Shown here: piece after piece, positions 7,476 through 15,412 of the stretch | How the letters are laid out: each line of letters begins with the position of its first letter | How positions within the stretch are numbered: position 1 is the first letter of the stretch | Source: an uncultured Blautia sp. | Lineage (GTDB): Bacteria > Bacillota > Clostridia > Lachnospirales > Lachnospiraceae | Assembly: GCA_937900135.1 (NCBI GenBank) | Contig: CALCDJ010000057.1 | Coordinates: 1-26,604, forward strand | Length of the DNA: 26,604 nucleotides | Direction: 5' to 3' | Translations under genes and position numbers: made by a program | The notes under the pieces: model-generated | What the model was told of the DNA's origin: nothing | Seen by the model: the letters and a program-made list of their open reading frames with translations, nothing else | Databases searched by the model: none

Positions 7476-7733
7476 ATGGTATCATTTGATTATGTAATTA
7501 AGGACGAGCTTGGAATTCATGCAAGACCGGCGGGACTTCTGGTGAAAACAGCAGGGGGACTTACCAGTAAGATCACTCTTGTGAAGGGAGAAAAACAGGG
7601 CGACGCAAAAAAAATCTTTGCAGTTATGGGACTTGCTGTAAAATGCGGCGATGAGGTCACTGTGAATGTGGAAGGCGATCAGGAAGCAGCAGATGCAGAA
7701 GTTGTTAAGAAATTCTTTGAAGAAAACCTGTAA
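7476..7733 (+). CDS. ptsH: PTS phosphocarrier HPr (Lys at position 46)
   Basis: This 85-residue HPr is of normal length. The active-site His15 sits in GIHARPAG and accepts phosphate from enzyme I for passage to EIIA proteins. Aligned without gaps to the usual Firmicutes segment KSIMGVMSL, this protein reads KKIFAVMGL, so residue 46 is Lys and not the Ser that HPr kinase phosphorylates to drive CcpA catabolite repression. Similar HPr forms occur in Clostridia to my knowledge, so it may be a lineage variant, with Ser46 control absent or carried by another copy. AGGAGG precedes the ATG, and ptsI follows 21 nt downstream in the same operon. Identification is secure. Confidence 0.95.
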   Translation: MVSFDYVIKDELGIHARPAGLLVKTAGGLTSKITLVKGEKQGDAKKIFAVMGLAVKCGDEVTVNVEGDQEAADAEVVKKFFEENL

Positions 7734-7754
7734 GCATAAAGGAGAACGAATTTT

Positions 7755-9371
7755 ATGAGAGTTTTAGAAGGAAAATCTGTATTTTCCGGGATTGCCATTG
7801 GTAAGATTTCTATTCTTCAGAAGGTGGATACAAGTGTAAAGCGTATTCATATGGACGATCCGGAAGCTGAAGTAGTTCGTGTGGACGAAGCCAAGAGTAA
7901 GGCGGCGATGCAGCTTCAGAAGCTGTATGATAAGGCAGTTCTGGAAGTCGGAGAATCTGGCGCAGCGATCTTTGAAGTTCATCAGATGATGCTGGATGAT
8001 GAGGATTACCTGGATTCTATCCGGAATATTATCCGTACAGAGAGTGTAAATGCAGAGTATGCAGTAGCCACCACAGGAGACAATTTTTCTGCCATGTTTG
8101 CACAGATGGACGACGATTATATGAAGGCAAGAGCAGCAGACGTGAAGGATATTTCTGATCGTCTGATCCGGGTTCTGGCCGGCTGTGGAGACGGAGATCT
8201 GGAAGCCTCTGAACCGGTAATCGTAGTGGCAGAGGACCTGGCGCCCAGTGAGACAGTACAGATGGATAAAAGCAAGGTGCTTGCTTTTGTAACCAGAAAG
8301 GGCTCTTCCAATTCCCATACAGCAATCCTTGCAAGAACCATGAACATACCGGCTCTTATCAACATCGAATATGATGACAGTATGAACGGCAAGATGGCTG
8401 TGGTAGATGGCAGGGCAGGAACCCTTTTGGTGGATCCGGATGCAGAGACTCTGAAAAAATATGAGAATCTGCGGGATGAGGAGCTCCGCCAGAGAGCGAT
8501 GCTTAAGGAATTAAAGGGCAAGAGCACAGAGACTAAGAGCGGTCATAAGCTGCACCTTTATGCAAACATTGGAAGCCTTTCAGATGTTGCGAATGTACTT
8601 GCAAATGATGCCGAAGGCATTGGACTGTTCCGAAGTGAATTTATTTATCTGGAGAAGGACAGCTATCCCACAGAGGAAGAGCAGTTCCAGATTTATAAGA
8701 CAGTAGCGCAGAACATGGCAGGCAAAAAGGTTATTATCCGTACTTTGGATATTGGGGCAGACAAACAGATCGATTACTTCCAGATGGATCATGAAGAGAA
8801 CCCGGCTATGGGATATCGCGCCATCCGTATTTGTCTGGATCGACCGGAGGTGTTTAAGACACAGCTTCGTGCATTGTTCCGTGCCAGTGTATTCGGTAAT
8901 ATTTCCATTATGTACCCTATGATCATTTCTGTAACAGAAGTAAAACAGATCAAGGCGATTGTGGAAGAGGTAAAGGCAGAACTCACAGAGCAGGGAATTC
9001 CCTTTAAGGCAGATGTGGAGCAGGGTGTCATGATTGAGACACCTGCAGCAGTTATGATCAGTGACCTTCTTGCAAAGGAAGTGGATTTCTTCAGTATTGG
9101 AACCAATGATCTGACACAGTATACCCTTGCCATTGACCGTCAGAATGCCAAACTGGATCATATCTATGATTCCCATCATGAAGCTGTACTGCGTATGATT
9201 CAGAGGGTTGTGGATAATGCTCACAAAGAAGGAATCTGGGCAGGTATCTGTGGAGAACTTGGCGCAGATACCACATTGACAGAGCGTTTTGTAAAAATGG
9301 GTCTGGATGAATTATCTGTATCTCCAACCTTCGTTCTTCCTGTACGTAAAGTGATCCGTGAAATAGACTGA
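7755..9371 (+). CDS. ptsI: PTS enzyme I, phosphoenolpyruvate-protein phosphotransferase
   Basis: This 538-residue enzyme is slightly shorter than the usual 570. It takes phosphate from PEP onto His188 (GSSNSHTAILAR) and passes it to HPr His15. The order is an N-terminal HPr-binding helical/swivelling region (to about 230), the PEP-binding barrel with EGIGLFRSEF and RTLDIGADK, a C-terminal FFSIGTNDLTQYTLAIDR, and the catalytic Cys in GICGELGAD. All key motifs are intact. It is the second gene of the ptsHI operon and is followed by a terminator. It acts in the cytoplasm and feeds all PTS sugar uptake. Confidence 0.97.
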   Translation: MRVLEGKSVFSGIAIGKISILQKVDTSVKRIHMDDPEAEVVRVDEAKSKAAMQLQKLYDKAVLEVGESGAAIFEVHQMMLDDEDYLDSIRNIIRTESVNAEYAVATTGDNFSAMFAQMDDDYMKARAADVKDISDRLIRVLAGCGDGDLEASEPVIVVAEDLAPSETVQMDKSKVLAFVTRKGSSNSHTAILARTMNIPALINIEYDDSMNGKMAVVDGRAGTLLVDPDAETLKKYENLRDEELRQRAMLKELKGKSTETKSGHKLHLYANIGSLSDVANVLANDAEGIGLFRSEFIYLEKDSYPTEEEQFQIYKTVAQNMAGKKVIIRTLDIGADKQIDYFQMDHEENPAMGYRAIRICLDRPEVFKTQLRALFRASVFGNISIMYPMIISVTEVKQIKAIVEEVKAELTEQGIPFKADVEQGVMIETPAAVMISDLLAKEVDFFSIGTNDLTQYTLAIDRQNAKLDHIYDSHHEAVLRMIQRVVDNAHKEGIWAGICGELGADTTLTERFVKMGLDELSVSPTFVLPVRKVIREID

Positions 9372-9380
9372 GTTAAAATT

Positions 9381-9419
9381 CCCAAAAAAAGAGGGAACAA
9401 CACGTCCCCTCTTTTTGGG
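9381..9419. terminator. Bidirectional terminator between ptsI and the LUD gene
   Basis: GAGGGA pairs with the TCCCCTC region around an eight-base loop. The flanks are A7 on the left and T5 on the right, so a U-tract follows the hairpin on either strand. It serves convergent transcription from ptsI (+) and the LUD gene (-). Confidence 0.8.
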
Positions 9420-9426
9420 TAATAGG

Positions 9427-9450
9427 AGAGCGCAGCATAAGCTGCGCTCT
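9427..9450. terminator. Second hairpin in the convergent gap
   Basis: A perfect 10-bp stem AGAGCGCAGC/GCTGCGCTCT closes on ATAA, just beyond the LUD stop. No long T tract follows at once, so it may be an RNA 3'-end stabiliser or an auxiliary terminator working with the neighbouring hairpin. Confidence 0.5.
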
Positions 9451-9465
9451 TTGCCTGCTGGAAAA

Positions 9466-10101
9466 TTAAAATCCCAGCTTCTCTCCGCAGAGAACAATCT
9501 GGATTCTTCCTGGAATTCGGGAGTATCTGGTGACCAGGATCTGGGCACAGATACAGGATGGGCTTAAGCAATTGGAGCATACTCCTGTTTTTGCACAGGG
9601 AGTGTCCGCACCTACTCGAATTGCATTGGGAGGACAGGCAAATGTCCGAATGCGCTGGATGGCATCCTGGACGGAAGCACACATTTTGTCCATGCTGGCC
9701 AGTACAATAACTTTGGATGGGCCATGGGCAATGCAGGCAACCCGGTTGCTGGCTCCGTCAATGTTGACAAGTTCTCCCTCTTTAGTGAAGGCGTTGGTAC
9801 TGGTAAGAAAAACATCGGCACATACCATTTTTCCATAAAGTGCGCGGGCTTCCTCCGGGGTTTTTGCGTCTTTGCGGTCAATGACCTGATAATCTCCCTG
9901 ACAAACAGCATCCAGAACCCCTGCTTCCCTCATGGATTCCGTACCTCCCCAGGTGACAGAAGCGCCTTTGGGTATCATGGAAAGGACTTTCTGGCAGGCT
10001 TCTTCTTTGGTGCTGCAATAGCAGGCTTCCATATTATGGCGGGCAAAAGCCTTTTCCAGTGTCTGAGCTGTGAGGAGATTGCTCTCTGATCGATAAGACA
10101 T
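9466..10101 (-). CDS. LUD-domain protein (lactate utilization LutC/YkgG-like)
   Basis: The protein has 211 residues, with the start set at the ATG at 10101 because AAAGGAGG lies about 6 nt upstream; the open frame extends 21 codons further but over the promoter. The LUD fold is shown by the segments GASVTWGGTESMREAGV, DVFLTSTNAFTKEGELVNIDG and the His-Gly-Pro of AHGPSKVIVLAS. A Cys-rich C-terminus (CAKTGVCSNCLSPSCIC) is typical of the stand-alone Clostridial subgroup. Family members related to LutC take part in L-lactate oxidation with LutA and LutB, but neither partner is near, so the real role is uncertain. It is monocistronic with its own strong promoter. Confidence 0.85.
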   Translation of the reverse strand: MSYRSESNLLTAQTLEKAFARHNMEACYCSTKEEACQKVLSMIPKGASVTWGGTESMREAGVLDAVCQGDYQVIDRKDAKTPEEARALYGKMVCADVFLTSTNAFTKEGELVNIDGASNRVACIAHGPSKVIVLASMDKMCASVQDAIQRIRTFACPPNAIRVGADTPCAKTGVCSNCLSPSCICAQILVTRYSRIPGRIQIVLCGEKLGF

Positions 10102-10163
10102 AAAGATTCCTCCTTTGTAATAAATTGAGACAATGAATATGGGAATAAAAACATTGCGTAACA

Positions 10164-10192
10164 ATTATAGCATGGGAGATTTTTATTTTCAA
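10164..10192 (-). promoter_or_regulatory. Promoter of the LUD gene
   Basis: Read on the - strand, TTGAAA (10192-10187), a 17-bp spacer and a perfect TATAAT (10169-10164) lie about 65 nt before the start codon. Confidence 0.8.
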
Positions 10193-10221
10193 TTGAGGTG
10201 TCGGGGAAAATATGATACACT
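10193..10221 (+). promoter_or_regulatory. Candidate promoter of the degV gene
   Basis: TTGAGG, a 17-bp spacer and TACACT. Its -35 abuts the -35 of the divergent LUD promoter, separated by no bases. The leader to the start is about 125 nt and contains a CAGATC/GATCTG pair (10275-10306) of unclear meaning. Confidence 0.5.
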
Positions 10222-10350
10222 ATACATAACGTCTTGTACACCGAGGCTATATAAAAAAGAAAAGTCTGTTGTTTGCAGATCTGCTTTTGGGATATAGGGA
10301 AGATCTGAAACAGTGGGAACATGTATTATGAAAGAAAAAGGAGAAATTAT

Positions 10351-11220
10351 ATGGGTAAAATTGCCATTGTGACAGACAGTAACAGCGGCATAACGCAGGA
10401 ACAGGGAAGAGAACTGGGCATTTCTGTTCTTCCGATGCCTTTTTACATTAATGAAAAAATGTACCTGGAAGGTGTGACCCTGAGTCAGGACGAGTTTTAT
10501 GAGCGTCTGAAAAAGGACGAGCCGATTTCCACTTCACAGCCCAGCCCGGCAGAAGTATGCGGATTATGGGACAATCTTCTTCGGGAATACGATGAAATCG
10601 TGCATATCCCCATGTCCAGCGGGTTGAGCGCATCCTGTGAGACAGCGATGGGACTTGCCAGAGAATACGAAGGGAAGATTCAGGTTGTGGACAACCAGCG
10701 GATTTCCGTTACTCAGAAGCAATCTGTTCTGAATGCCCTTGCCCTGGTAAAGGCAGGTAAGAGTGCAGCAGAAATCCGGGAAATCCTGGAAGCTGAAAAA
10801 ATGGAATCCAGTATTTATATTACCCTGGAGACTTTGAAATATCTGAAAAAGGGAGGAAGGATCACGCCGGCAGCCGCAGCCATTGGTACGGTTCTGAACC
10901 TGAAGCCTGTTTTGCAGATTCAGGGAGAAAAACTGGATGCTTATTCCAAGGTACGTGGGAAAAAGCAGGCCAAGCGTACCATGCTTAAGGCAATGCAGGA
11001 AGATCTGGAAACACGTTTTGGGGAATATGTGAAGCGGGGAGAAATGTGTCTTCAGGCAGCTTACACCGGAAATCGTGAAGAAGCCGAAGAATTTAAGAAA
11101 GAGATCGAAGAAATGTTCCCAGGCTATGAAGTGTGTATGGATCCCCTGTCACTTAGTGTGGCCTGTCACATCGGCCACGGAGCGCTGGCAATCGCATGTG
11201 CCAAAAAAGTGACAGTTTAA
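10351..11220 (+). CDS. DegV family fatty-acid-binding protein
   Basis: This 289-residue protein starts at ATG 10351 behind AAAAAGGAG; an upstream in-frame ATG at 10321 lacks a ribosome site. DegV/FakB hallmarks are the N-terminal IAIVTDSNSGI, the loop ISTSQPSPAEV, IPMSSGLSASCETA and the C-terminal half with LETLKYLKKGGRI and LKPVLQIQGEKL. Family members hold a fatty acid in a deep pocket. FakB types present it to the kinase FakA for phosphorylation and phospholipid synthesis. No fakA is nearby, so lipid binding is known of the family and the pathway is inferred. It is probably monocistronic or weakly linked to argS 54 nt downstream. Confidence 0.92.
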   Translation: MGKIAIVTDSNSGITQEQGRELGISVLPMPFYINEKMYLEGVTLSQDEFYERLKKDEPISTSQPSPAEVCGLWDNLLREYDEIVHIPMSSGLSASCETAMGLAREYEGKIQVVDNQRISVTQKQSVLNALALVKAGKSAAEIREILEAEKMESSIYITLETLKYLKKGGRITPAAAAIGTVLNLKPVLQIQGEKLDAYSKVRGKKQAKRTMLKAMQEDLETRFGEYVKRGEMCLQAAYTGNREEAEEFKKEIEEMFPGYEVCMDPLSLSVACHIGHGALAIACAKKVTV

Positions 11221-11274
11221 TACACCATGCAGAAGCAAATTAGAAAAAATGAAATATGAGGAGCCAACAGAGAT

Positions 11275-13041
11275 ATGAAAAAACTTATGGAACAGATGGC
11301 AGAAGAGCTTTCTGCCGCATTTGAAAAAGCAGGTTATGATCCTGCCTATGGAAAGGTGACTGTTTCCAACAGACCGGATTTATGTGAATTTCAGTGTAAC
11401 GGAGCTATGGCAGGCGCCAAGGCATATAAAAAAGCTCCATTTATGATTGCAGATGAGGTTGTGGAGAACCTTGCAGACAGTTCTGTATTTTCCATGGCAG
11501 AGGTGGTAAAACCAGGTTTTATCAACTTGAAGGTAAAAGAAGAATTTTTGGCAGACTATCTGAAAAAGATGGATGCAGACGAGACACTTTCTGTTACCAG
11601 AGCAGAACAGCCTAAGACCATCATCATCGACTACGGCGGACCGAATGTAGCCAAGCCTCTTCATGTGGGACATCTTCGTTCTGCAATCATTGGAGAGAGC
11701 ATCAAACGGATTGGAAGATATATGGGGCATAAGATGATCGGAGATGTGCATCTGGGAGACTGGGGTCTGCAGATGGGACTGATTATCACAGAACTGAAGC
11801 ACAGACAACCGGAACTGGTGTATTTTGACGACAGCTATACGGGAGAATATCCGAAGGAAGCTCCATTTACCATCAGTGAACTGGAAGAAATTTATCCCTG
11901 TGCCAGTGGAAAATCCAAAGAAGATGAGGCATACCGCAATGAGGCTCTGGAAGCGACACACCTTCTGCAGCAGGGCAAACCAGGGTATAAAGCTCTCTGG
12001 AACCACATTCTGAACGTATCCGTTTCAGACTTGAAGCGAAATTACGAAAATCTGAATGTATCCTTTGACCTCTGGAAAAAAGAATCCGATGCGCAGCCAT
12101 ATATTCCGGCTATGATCGAAGAAATGAAAGAAAAAGGCTTTGCCTACGAAGATCAGGGCGCTCTTGTGGTAGATGTGAAGGAAGAGACAGATACGAAGGA
12201 GATTCCTCCATGTATGCTCTTAAAATCAGATGGCGCATCTCTTTATACCACCACAGATCTTGCTACGATTGTAGAAAGAAGAAAACTTTTTGATCCAGAT
12301 GAAATTCTCTATGTGGTAGACAAGCGTCAGGAACTGCATTTTATCCAGGTATTCCGTTGTGCAAGAAAGACAGGTCTGGTAAAGGAAGACACCAAACTTT
12401 CTTTCCTGGGCTTTGGTACAATGAATGGAAAGGACGGCAAACCATTTAAGACCAGAGACGGCGGAGTGATGCGTCTGGAAAACCTTATCGCAGATATCAA
12501 CGAAGAAATGTACCACAAAATTGTGGAAAACCGCAGCGTAAAAGAAAAGGATGCTACTGAAACAGCCAAAGTTGTGGGAATGTCTGCGATTAAATACGGA
12601 GATCTTTCCAATCAGGCGACAAAAGATTACATCTTTGATGTGGACAGATTCACTTCTTTTGAGGGAAATACCGGTCCTTATATCCTGTATACCATCGTTA
12701 GAATCAAATCCATCCTGAATCGCTATGAGGAAGCTGGCGGTGATCTTCAGGCGGGAGAACTTCTTCCGGCAGTCAACGAAAGCCAGAAGAATCTGATGCT
12801 GGAACTGACAAAGTTCGGCGCAACTGTAGAAACAGCATTTGAAGAAAAAGCGCCTCATAAAATCTGTGCATATATTTATGAGGTATCCAACGCATTTAAC
12901 AGCTTCTATCACGAAACCAAGATTTTGAGTGAGGAAGACCAGGCGCAGAAGGAATCCTTCCTGAAGCTTCTTAAGCTTACACAGAAGGTACTGGAAACCA
13001 GTATTGATCTTCTCGGATTTTCTGCACCAGATCGGATGTAA
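11275..13041 (+). CDS. argS: Arginyl-tRNA synthetase
   Basis: This 588-residue class I synthetase charges tRNA-Arg. An N-terminal additional domain (about 1-110) precedes the Rossmann core. The HIGH-type motif is HVGH at 130-133 in GPNVAKPLHVGHLRSAIIG, followed by GDVHLGDWGLQMG. KTRDGG near 405 replaces a classical KMSKS, as usual for ArgRS. The C-terminal anticodon-binding domain contains FNSFYHETKIL and ends in the typical LLGFSAPDRM. GAGGAG lies about 11 nt before the ATG, slightly long. A terminator follows 20 nt after the stop. Complete and confident. Confidence 0.97.
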   Translation: MKKLMEQMAEELSAAFEKAGYDPAYGKVTVSNRPDLCEFQCNGAMAGAKAYKKAPFMIADEVVENLADSSVFSMAEVVKPGFINLKVKEEFLADYLKKMDADETLSVTRAEQPKTIIIDYGGPNVAKPLHVGHLRSAIIGESIKRIGRYMGHKMIGDVHLGDWGLQMGLIITELKHRQPELVYFDDSYTGEYPKEAPFTISELEEIYPCASGKSKEDEAYRNEALEATHLLQQGKPGYKALWNHILNVSVSDLKRNYENLNVSFDLWKKESDAQPYIPAMIEEMKEKGFAYEDQGALVVDVKEETDTKEIPPCMLLKSDGASLYTTTDLATIVERRKLFDPDEILYVVDKRQELHFIQVFRCARKTGLVKEDTKLSFLGFGTMNGKDGKPFKTRDGGVMRLENLIADINEEMYHKIVENRSVKEKDATETAKVVGMSAIKYGDLSNQATKDYIFDVDRFTSFEGNTGPYILYTIVRIKSILNRYEEAGGDLQAGELLPAVNESQKNLMLELTKFGATVETAFEEKAPHKICAYIYEVSNAFNSFYHETKILSEEDQAQKESFLKLLKLTQKVLETSIDLLGFSAPDRM

Positions 13042-13061
13042 TACCGATTCCTCTTTTCCAT

Positions 13062-13110
13062 ACAGGAATCTCTTTGGGAGTGTACCTCCCTGGAGGTTCC
13101 TGTTTTTCTT
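13062..13110 (+). terminator. Terminator after argS
   Basis: The outer arms ACAGGAA/TTCCTGT and inner arms GGGAG/CTCCC form an interrupted stem followed by TTTTTCTT. Confidence 0.75.
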
Positions 13111-13137
13111 CTGCAGGAATCTTTTATAAAAAGTTAA

Positions 13138-13166
13138 GAAACAGAAGAATCAAACTGTGTTATAAT
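13138..13166 (+). promoter_or_regulatory. Promoter of the kinase operon
   Basis: A perfect TATAAT at 13161 is preceded by TGT, an extended -10. The -35 position reads GAAACA, which is weak. The leader to the kinase start is about 105 nt. Confidence 0.6.
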
Positions 13167-13274
13167 CAGAGAACAGAGAAACAAAATTCTTTTACATCTA
13201 TCTTTTACTGGTGTTCTGCCAGTGAAATTTCCCAACGGATATTGATTATTGGATACCAGACCAGAAGGAAGGTG

Positions 13275-14563
13275 ATGGGATCAGTCTTACTGGAATTATA
13301 TTAAAGAAGAGATATTGTATTCTGGAACAGATAAGCCAGGGGGGAGGAGGCAGACTGTATCTGGCCAGAGATCTGGAACTGGGAAGCCTTTGGGCTGTGA
13401 AGGAGATTCCCCTTTCAGGAAAAAAAGAAGCCAAGCTCCAGCTCCTTCTGCATCATCCCTCCCTTCCCAATATGGTGGACTATGTGGAACGAGGGGAATT
13501 TGGTTACCTGGTGATGGAATATATCCGGGGAAAATCCCTCTCTCAATGGATGGAAGAAGGGAGAAGTTTTTCTTTAGAGGAACTTTTGGGGATTGCCGGG
13601 GATGTGGCAGAGGTTTTGGACTATCTCCATAAGCGTAAGCCTCCGGTTTATTATGGAGATCTGAAACCGGAGAATCTGATGCTGACCCAGGAGGGGAAGC
13701 TGTATCTGGTAGACTTGGGAAGTGCAGTACAGGGATATCGGGACCTGCAGCAGGTTTGCCTGGGAACCAGGGGGTATGCGGCGCCGGAACAATATCAGGG
13801 ACGAATGAATGCGGCCAGTGATGTGTACGCCTTTGGTAAGACATTGTGGGCGCTTATGGGCAGAAAAAAATGGAACTATCTCCTGAGACAGCCGGGAATC
13901 CTTCTTCTGGTGGCAAGGTGCTGCCGAAAAAAAGAAAAAAACAGGATTTCCAATATGGAAACCATCAAAAAGAAATGCGCTGCATTGTCCAGGGTGGGAA
14001 GAGGACTGGGAGCTTTTCGTCTGCTTTTTTTTATCCTGCTCTTTATGGGCGCAGGACTGGTTGCCGCCGGAATTCTTTTTCTGGGTCATACATCCGGGAA
14101 ACCACAGGAAAAATCCTTTCCGGAGACGCTGACAGAAGTAACACAGAGATATTACGAGTCAGACTTTCAAAAGGGCTCCCCGGATAAAAGGAAGGATATC
14201 TGCAAGAAGACAGAAAAAAAATTACAGGAGGCTTTGAAACGCTATTCTGGATCAGAGGAACAGAAGCGCCTTCTCTTACTGTTGGCATTAAATGCAGAAC
14301 TGGCAGAAAACGAGAAACATACCAGACAGTATTATGAACAGCTGTTGCTTTATCATCCGGATTGTGAAGAGGGATATGAGGAATATGGCAGTTATTTATG
14401 GAGAATCGGGAAATGGGAAGAAAGCCTCAAATGTTACCAGGCATTTGAAAAAGCAAAAAAACAGGGGCTGATCGGGGAGGGGCACAGTCCCAACTGGAAG
14501 CTCTGGGAAGAAAGAATTCATGGGTATCTGAATCGAAAAGAAGAGAAGGAGGGAGATACATGA
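13275..14563 (+). CDS. Membrane Ser/Thr protein kinase with TPR-like tail (frameshifted start)
   Basis: The intact kinase frame begins after a stop at 13223-13225 but has no ATG, GTG or TTG before the GTG at 13397, which is codon Val of the catalytic AVK. That GTG start would delete the Gly-rich loop (ISQGGGGRLYLA) and strand 1, both encoded upstream. The ATG at 13275, behind AAGGAAGG, is one base out of frame; a fourth G in the GGG that follows would give MGISLTGIILKKRY and a 429-residue kinase. Other motifs are the catalytic Lys of AVKEI, YGDLKPEN in place of HRDxKPxN (a non-RD kinase), DLG in place of DFG, and APEQY. A membrane segment (about 248-271) and an outside region with TPR-like helices follow. 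The stop overlaps the next gene's start in ATGA. Confidence 0.8.
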
Positions 14564-15336
14564 AGCAAAAACGATCACTAATCATAAAATTGGGAATCCT
14601 GGTGTTGTTATGTGGGGCGCTGGGAAGAACCAGCTATGCTATGGATCTGGGGGGATTTGAGGTACAGATGGGAACAGGAGAAGCAGCTTTTCCACTGGAA
14701 GAATGGGAGGGAGCGCCGCAGGTTCCCATAGAGCCGGAGGGGAGTTTTCAGGAAGAAACCAGAGGGGAAGTGGAACTTCCCGGGGAGTTTCCTGTTTCAG
14801 ATGGGGCAGGAGAAATTCCGGAAATGGTTCCCTATCCGGAAATCCTTCCTGTGCCGGAGAATGTTCCCTATCCGGAAGTGATGGAGGAGCCGGTAATTCA
14901 GGAATTTCCACCAATGAGTGTTCCAAACCAAAGCGAAAAGCTTCCGAAGAGTACACCTGTTCCCACAGAATCCCCTACAGAATCCCCCACAAAATCCCCT
15001 ACAGAATCTCCAACAGTATCGCCAACACCTTCCCCAACACGGATTCCCTCTCTGGTTCCCACAGCAACAATAGCGCCAACTGACCGCTCCACTCCCATTC
15101 TGGAAGAGAAAAAAGAAGAATTGGAAGTACAGTACAAAAGTCATCGTTTTTTAAAAGGCCAGGCCGTTGCCCTTTCTCTTCCTTCTTCTGGAACAATCCA
15201 TGTGCTTTCCTGCCGGGTCAATGGGCAGGAAAAGCCTTTCCAGTGGAAGGGAAACACTTTGCTGGTTCCTTATGAAGAAAAGGAAGATGCGTATCTGGAA
15301 ATGTTACTTCTTTGTGAATCACATAGACGCTTTTGA
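14560..15336 (+). CDS. Exported Pro/Ser/Thr-rich protein coupled to the kinase
   Basis: This is a 258-residue protein with a clear signal peptide (KQKR, a hydrophobic core, cleavage probably after SYA near residue 27). A Glu/Pro-rich region (about 30-120) contains repeats of the type VPYPEI/VPYPEV. A low-complexity stretch built on SPTE/SPTK/SPTV units follows (about 130-165) and then a small predicted beta-rich end (about 185-258) with VNGQEKPFQWKGNTLLVPY. There is no LPXTG or membrane anchor. I do not recognise the family. Its ATGA overlap with the kinase gene suggests joint expression. It might be a wall-spanning partner of the kinase's outside domain, which is inference. The E/P/T-rich composition is what one sees in wall-spacer regions. 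Confidence 0.65.
   Translation: MKQKRSLIIKLGILVLLCGALGRTSYAMDLGGFEVQMGTGEAAFPLEEWEGAPQVPIEPEGSFQEETRGEVELPGEFPVSDGAGEIPEMVPYPEILPVPENVPYPEVMEEPVIQEFPPMSVPNQSEKLPKSTPVPTESPTESPTKSPTESPTVSPTPSPTRIPSLVPTATIAPTDRSTPILEEKKEELEVQYKSHRFLKGQAVALSLPSSGTIHVLSCRVNGQEKPFQWKGNTLLVPYEEKEDAYLEMLLLCESHRRF
14955..15045 (+). repeat. 12-nt imperfect tandem repeat coding (S/T)PTE-like units
   Basis: Degenerate units like ACAGAATCCCCT recur about six times, encoding ESPT, ESPT, KSPT, ESPT, VSPT and PSPT. Such tracts can change copy number. Confidence 0.7.
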
Positions 15337-15352
15337 GAAAAAATGGTACAAT
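15324..15352 (+). promoter_or_regulatory. Candidate promoter of the HAD gene
   Basis: TAGACG, a 17-bp spacer and TACAAT with TGG just before it (extended -10). It overlaps the 3' end of the exported-protein gene. Confidence 0.5.
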
Positions 15353-15362
15353 AACAGAGAAA

Positions 15363-15382
15363 TGCTGGAAAGCTTTCCAGCA
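15363..15382. promoter_or_regulatory. Perfect 20-bp palindrome, candidate operator
   Basis: TGCTGGAAAGCTTTCCAGCA is its own reverse complement. It begins 10 nt after the -10 box, at or just after the expected transcription start, and ends before the GGAGGAG of the HAD gene. Its position fits a repressor site; with no loop it is less likely to be an RNA hairpin. Confidence 0.5.
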
Positions 15383-15412
15383 AATAATCATACCCAGGAG
15401 GAGTTTAGGTTT

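Noticed and set aside
8580..9224. 214-codon open frame on the - strand inside ptsI
   Set aside because: It is Cys/His/Ile-rich antisense of a fully conserved enzyme, with no supporting signals.
10275..10306. CAGATC/GATCTG pair in the degV leader as a riboswitch or attenuator
   Set aside because: There are only six pairs over a 20-nt loop, no T tract and no known aptamer features.
12226..12912. 228-codon open frame on the - strand inside argS
   Set aside because: It is a shadow of the synthetase, with no Shine-Dalgarno and no recognisable domain.
13315..13632. 105-codon open frame beginning in the kinase N-lobe region
   Set aside because: A different frame carries the unmistakable kinase motifs through the same DNA; this one is Gly/Arg/Ser-rich noise.
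14955..15045. Possible CRISPR-like array from repeated 12-mers
   Set aside because: The repeats are direct, contiguous and in frame, encode SPTE-type residues and have no unique spacers; it is a coding low-complexity tract.
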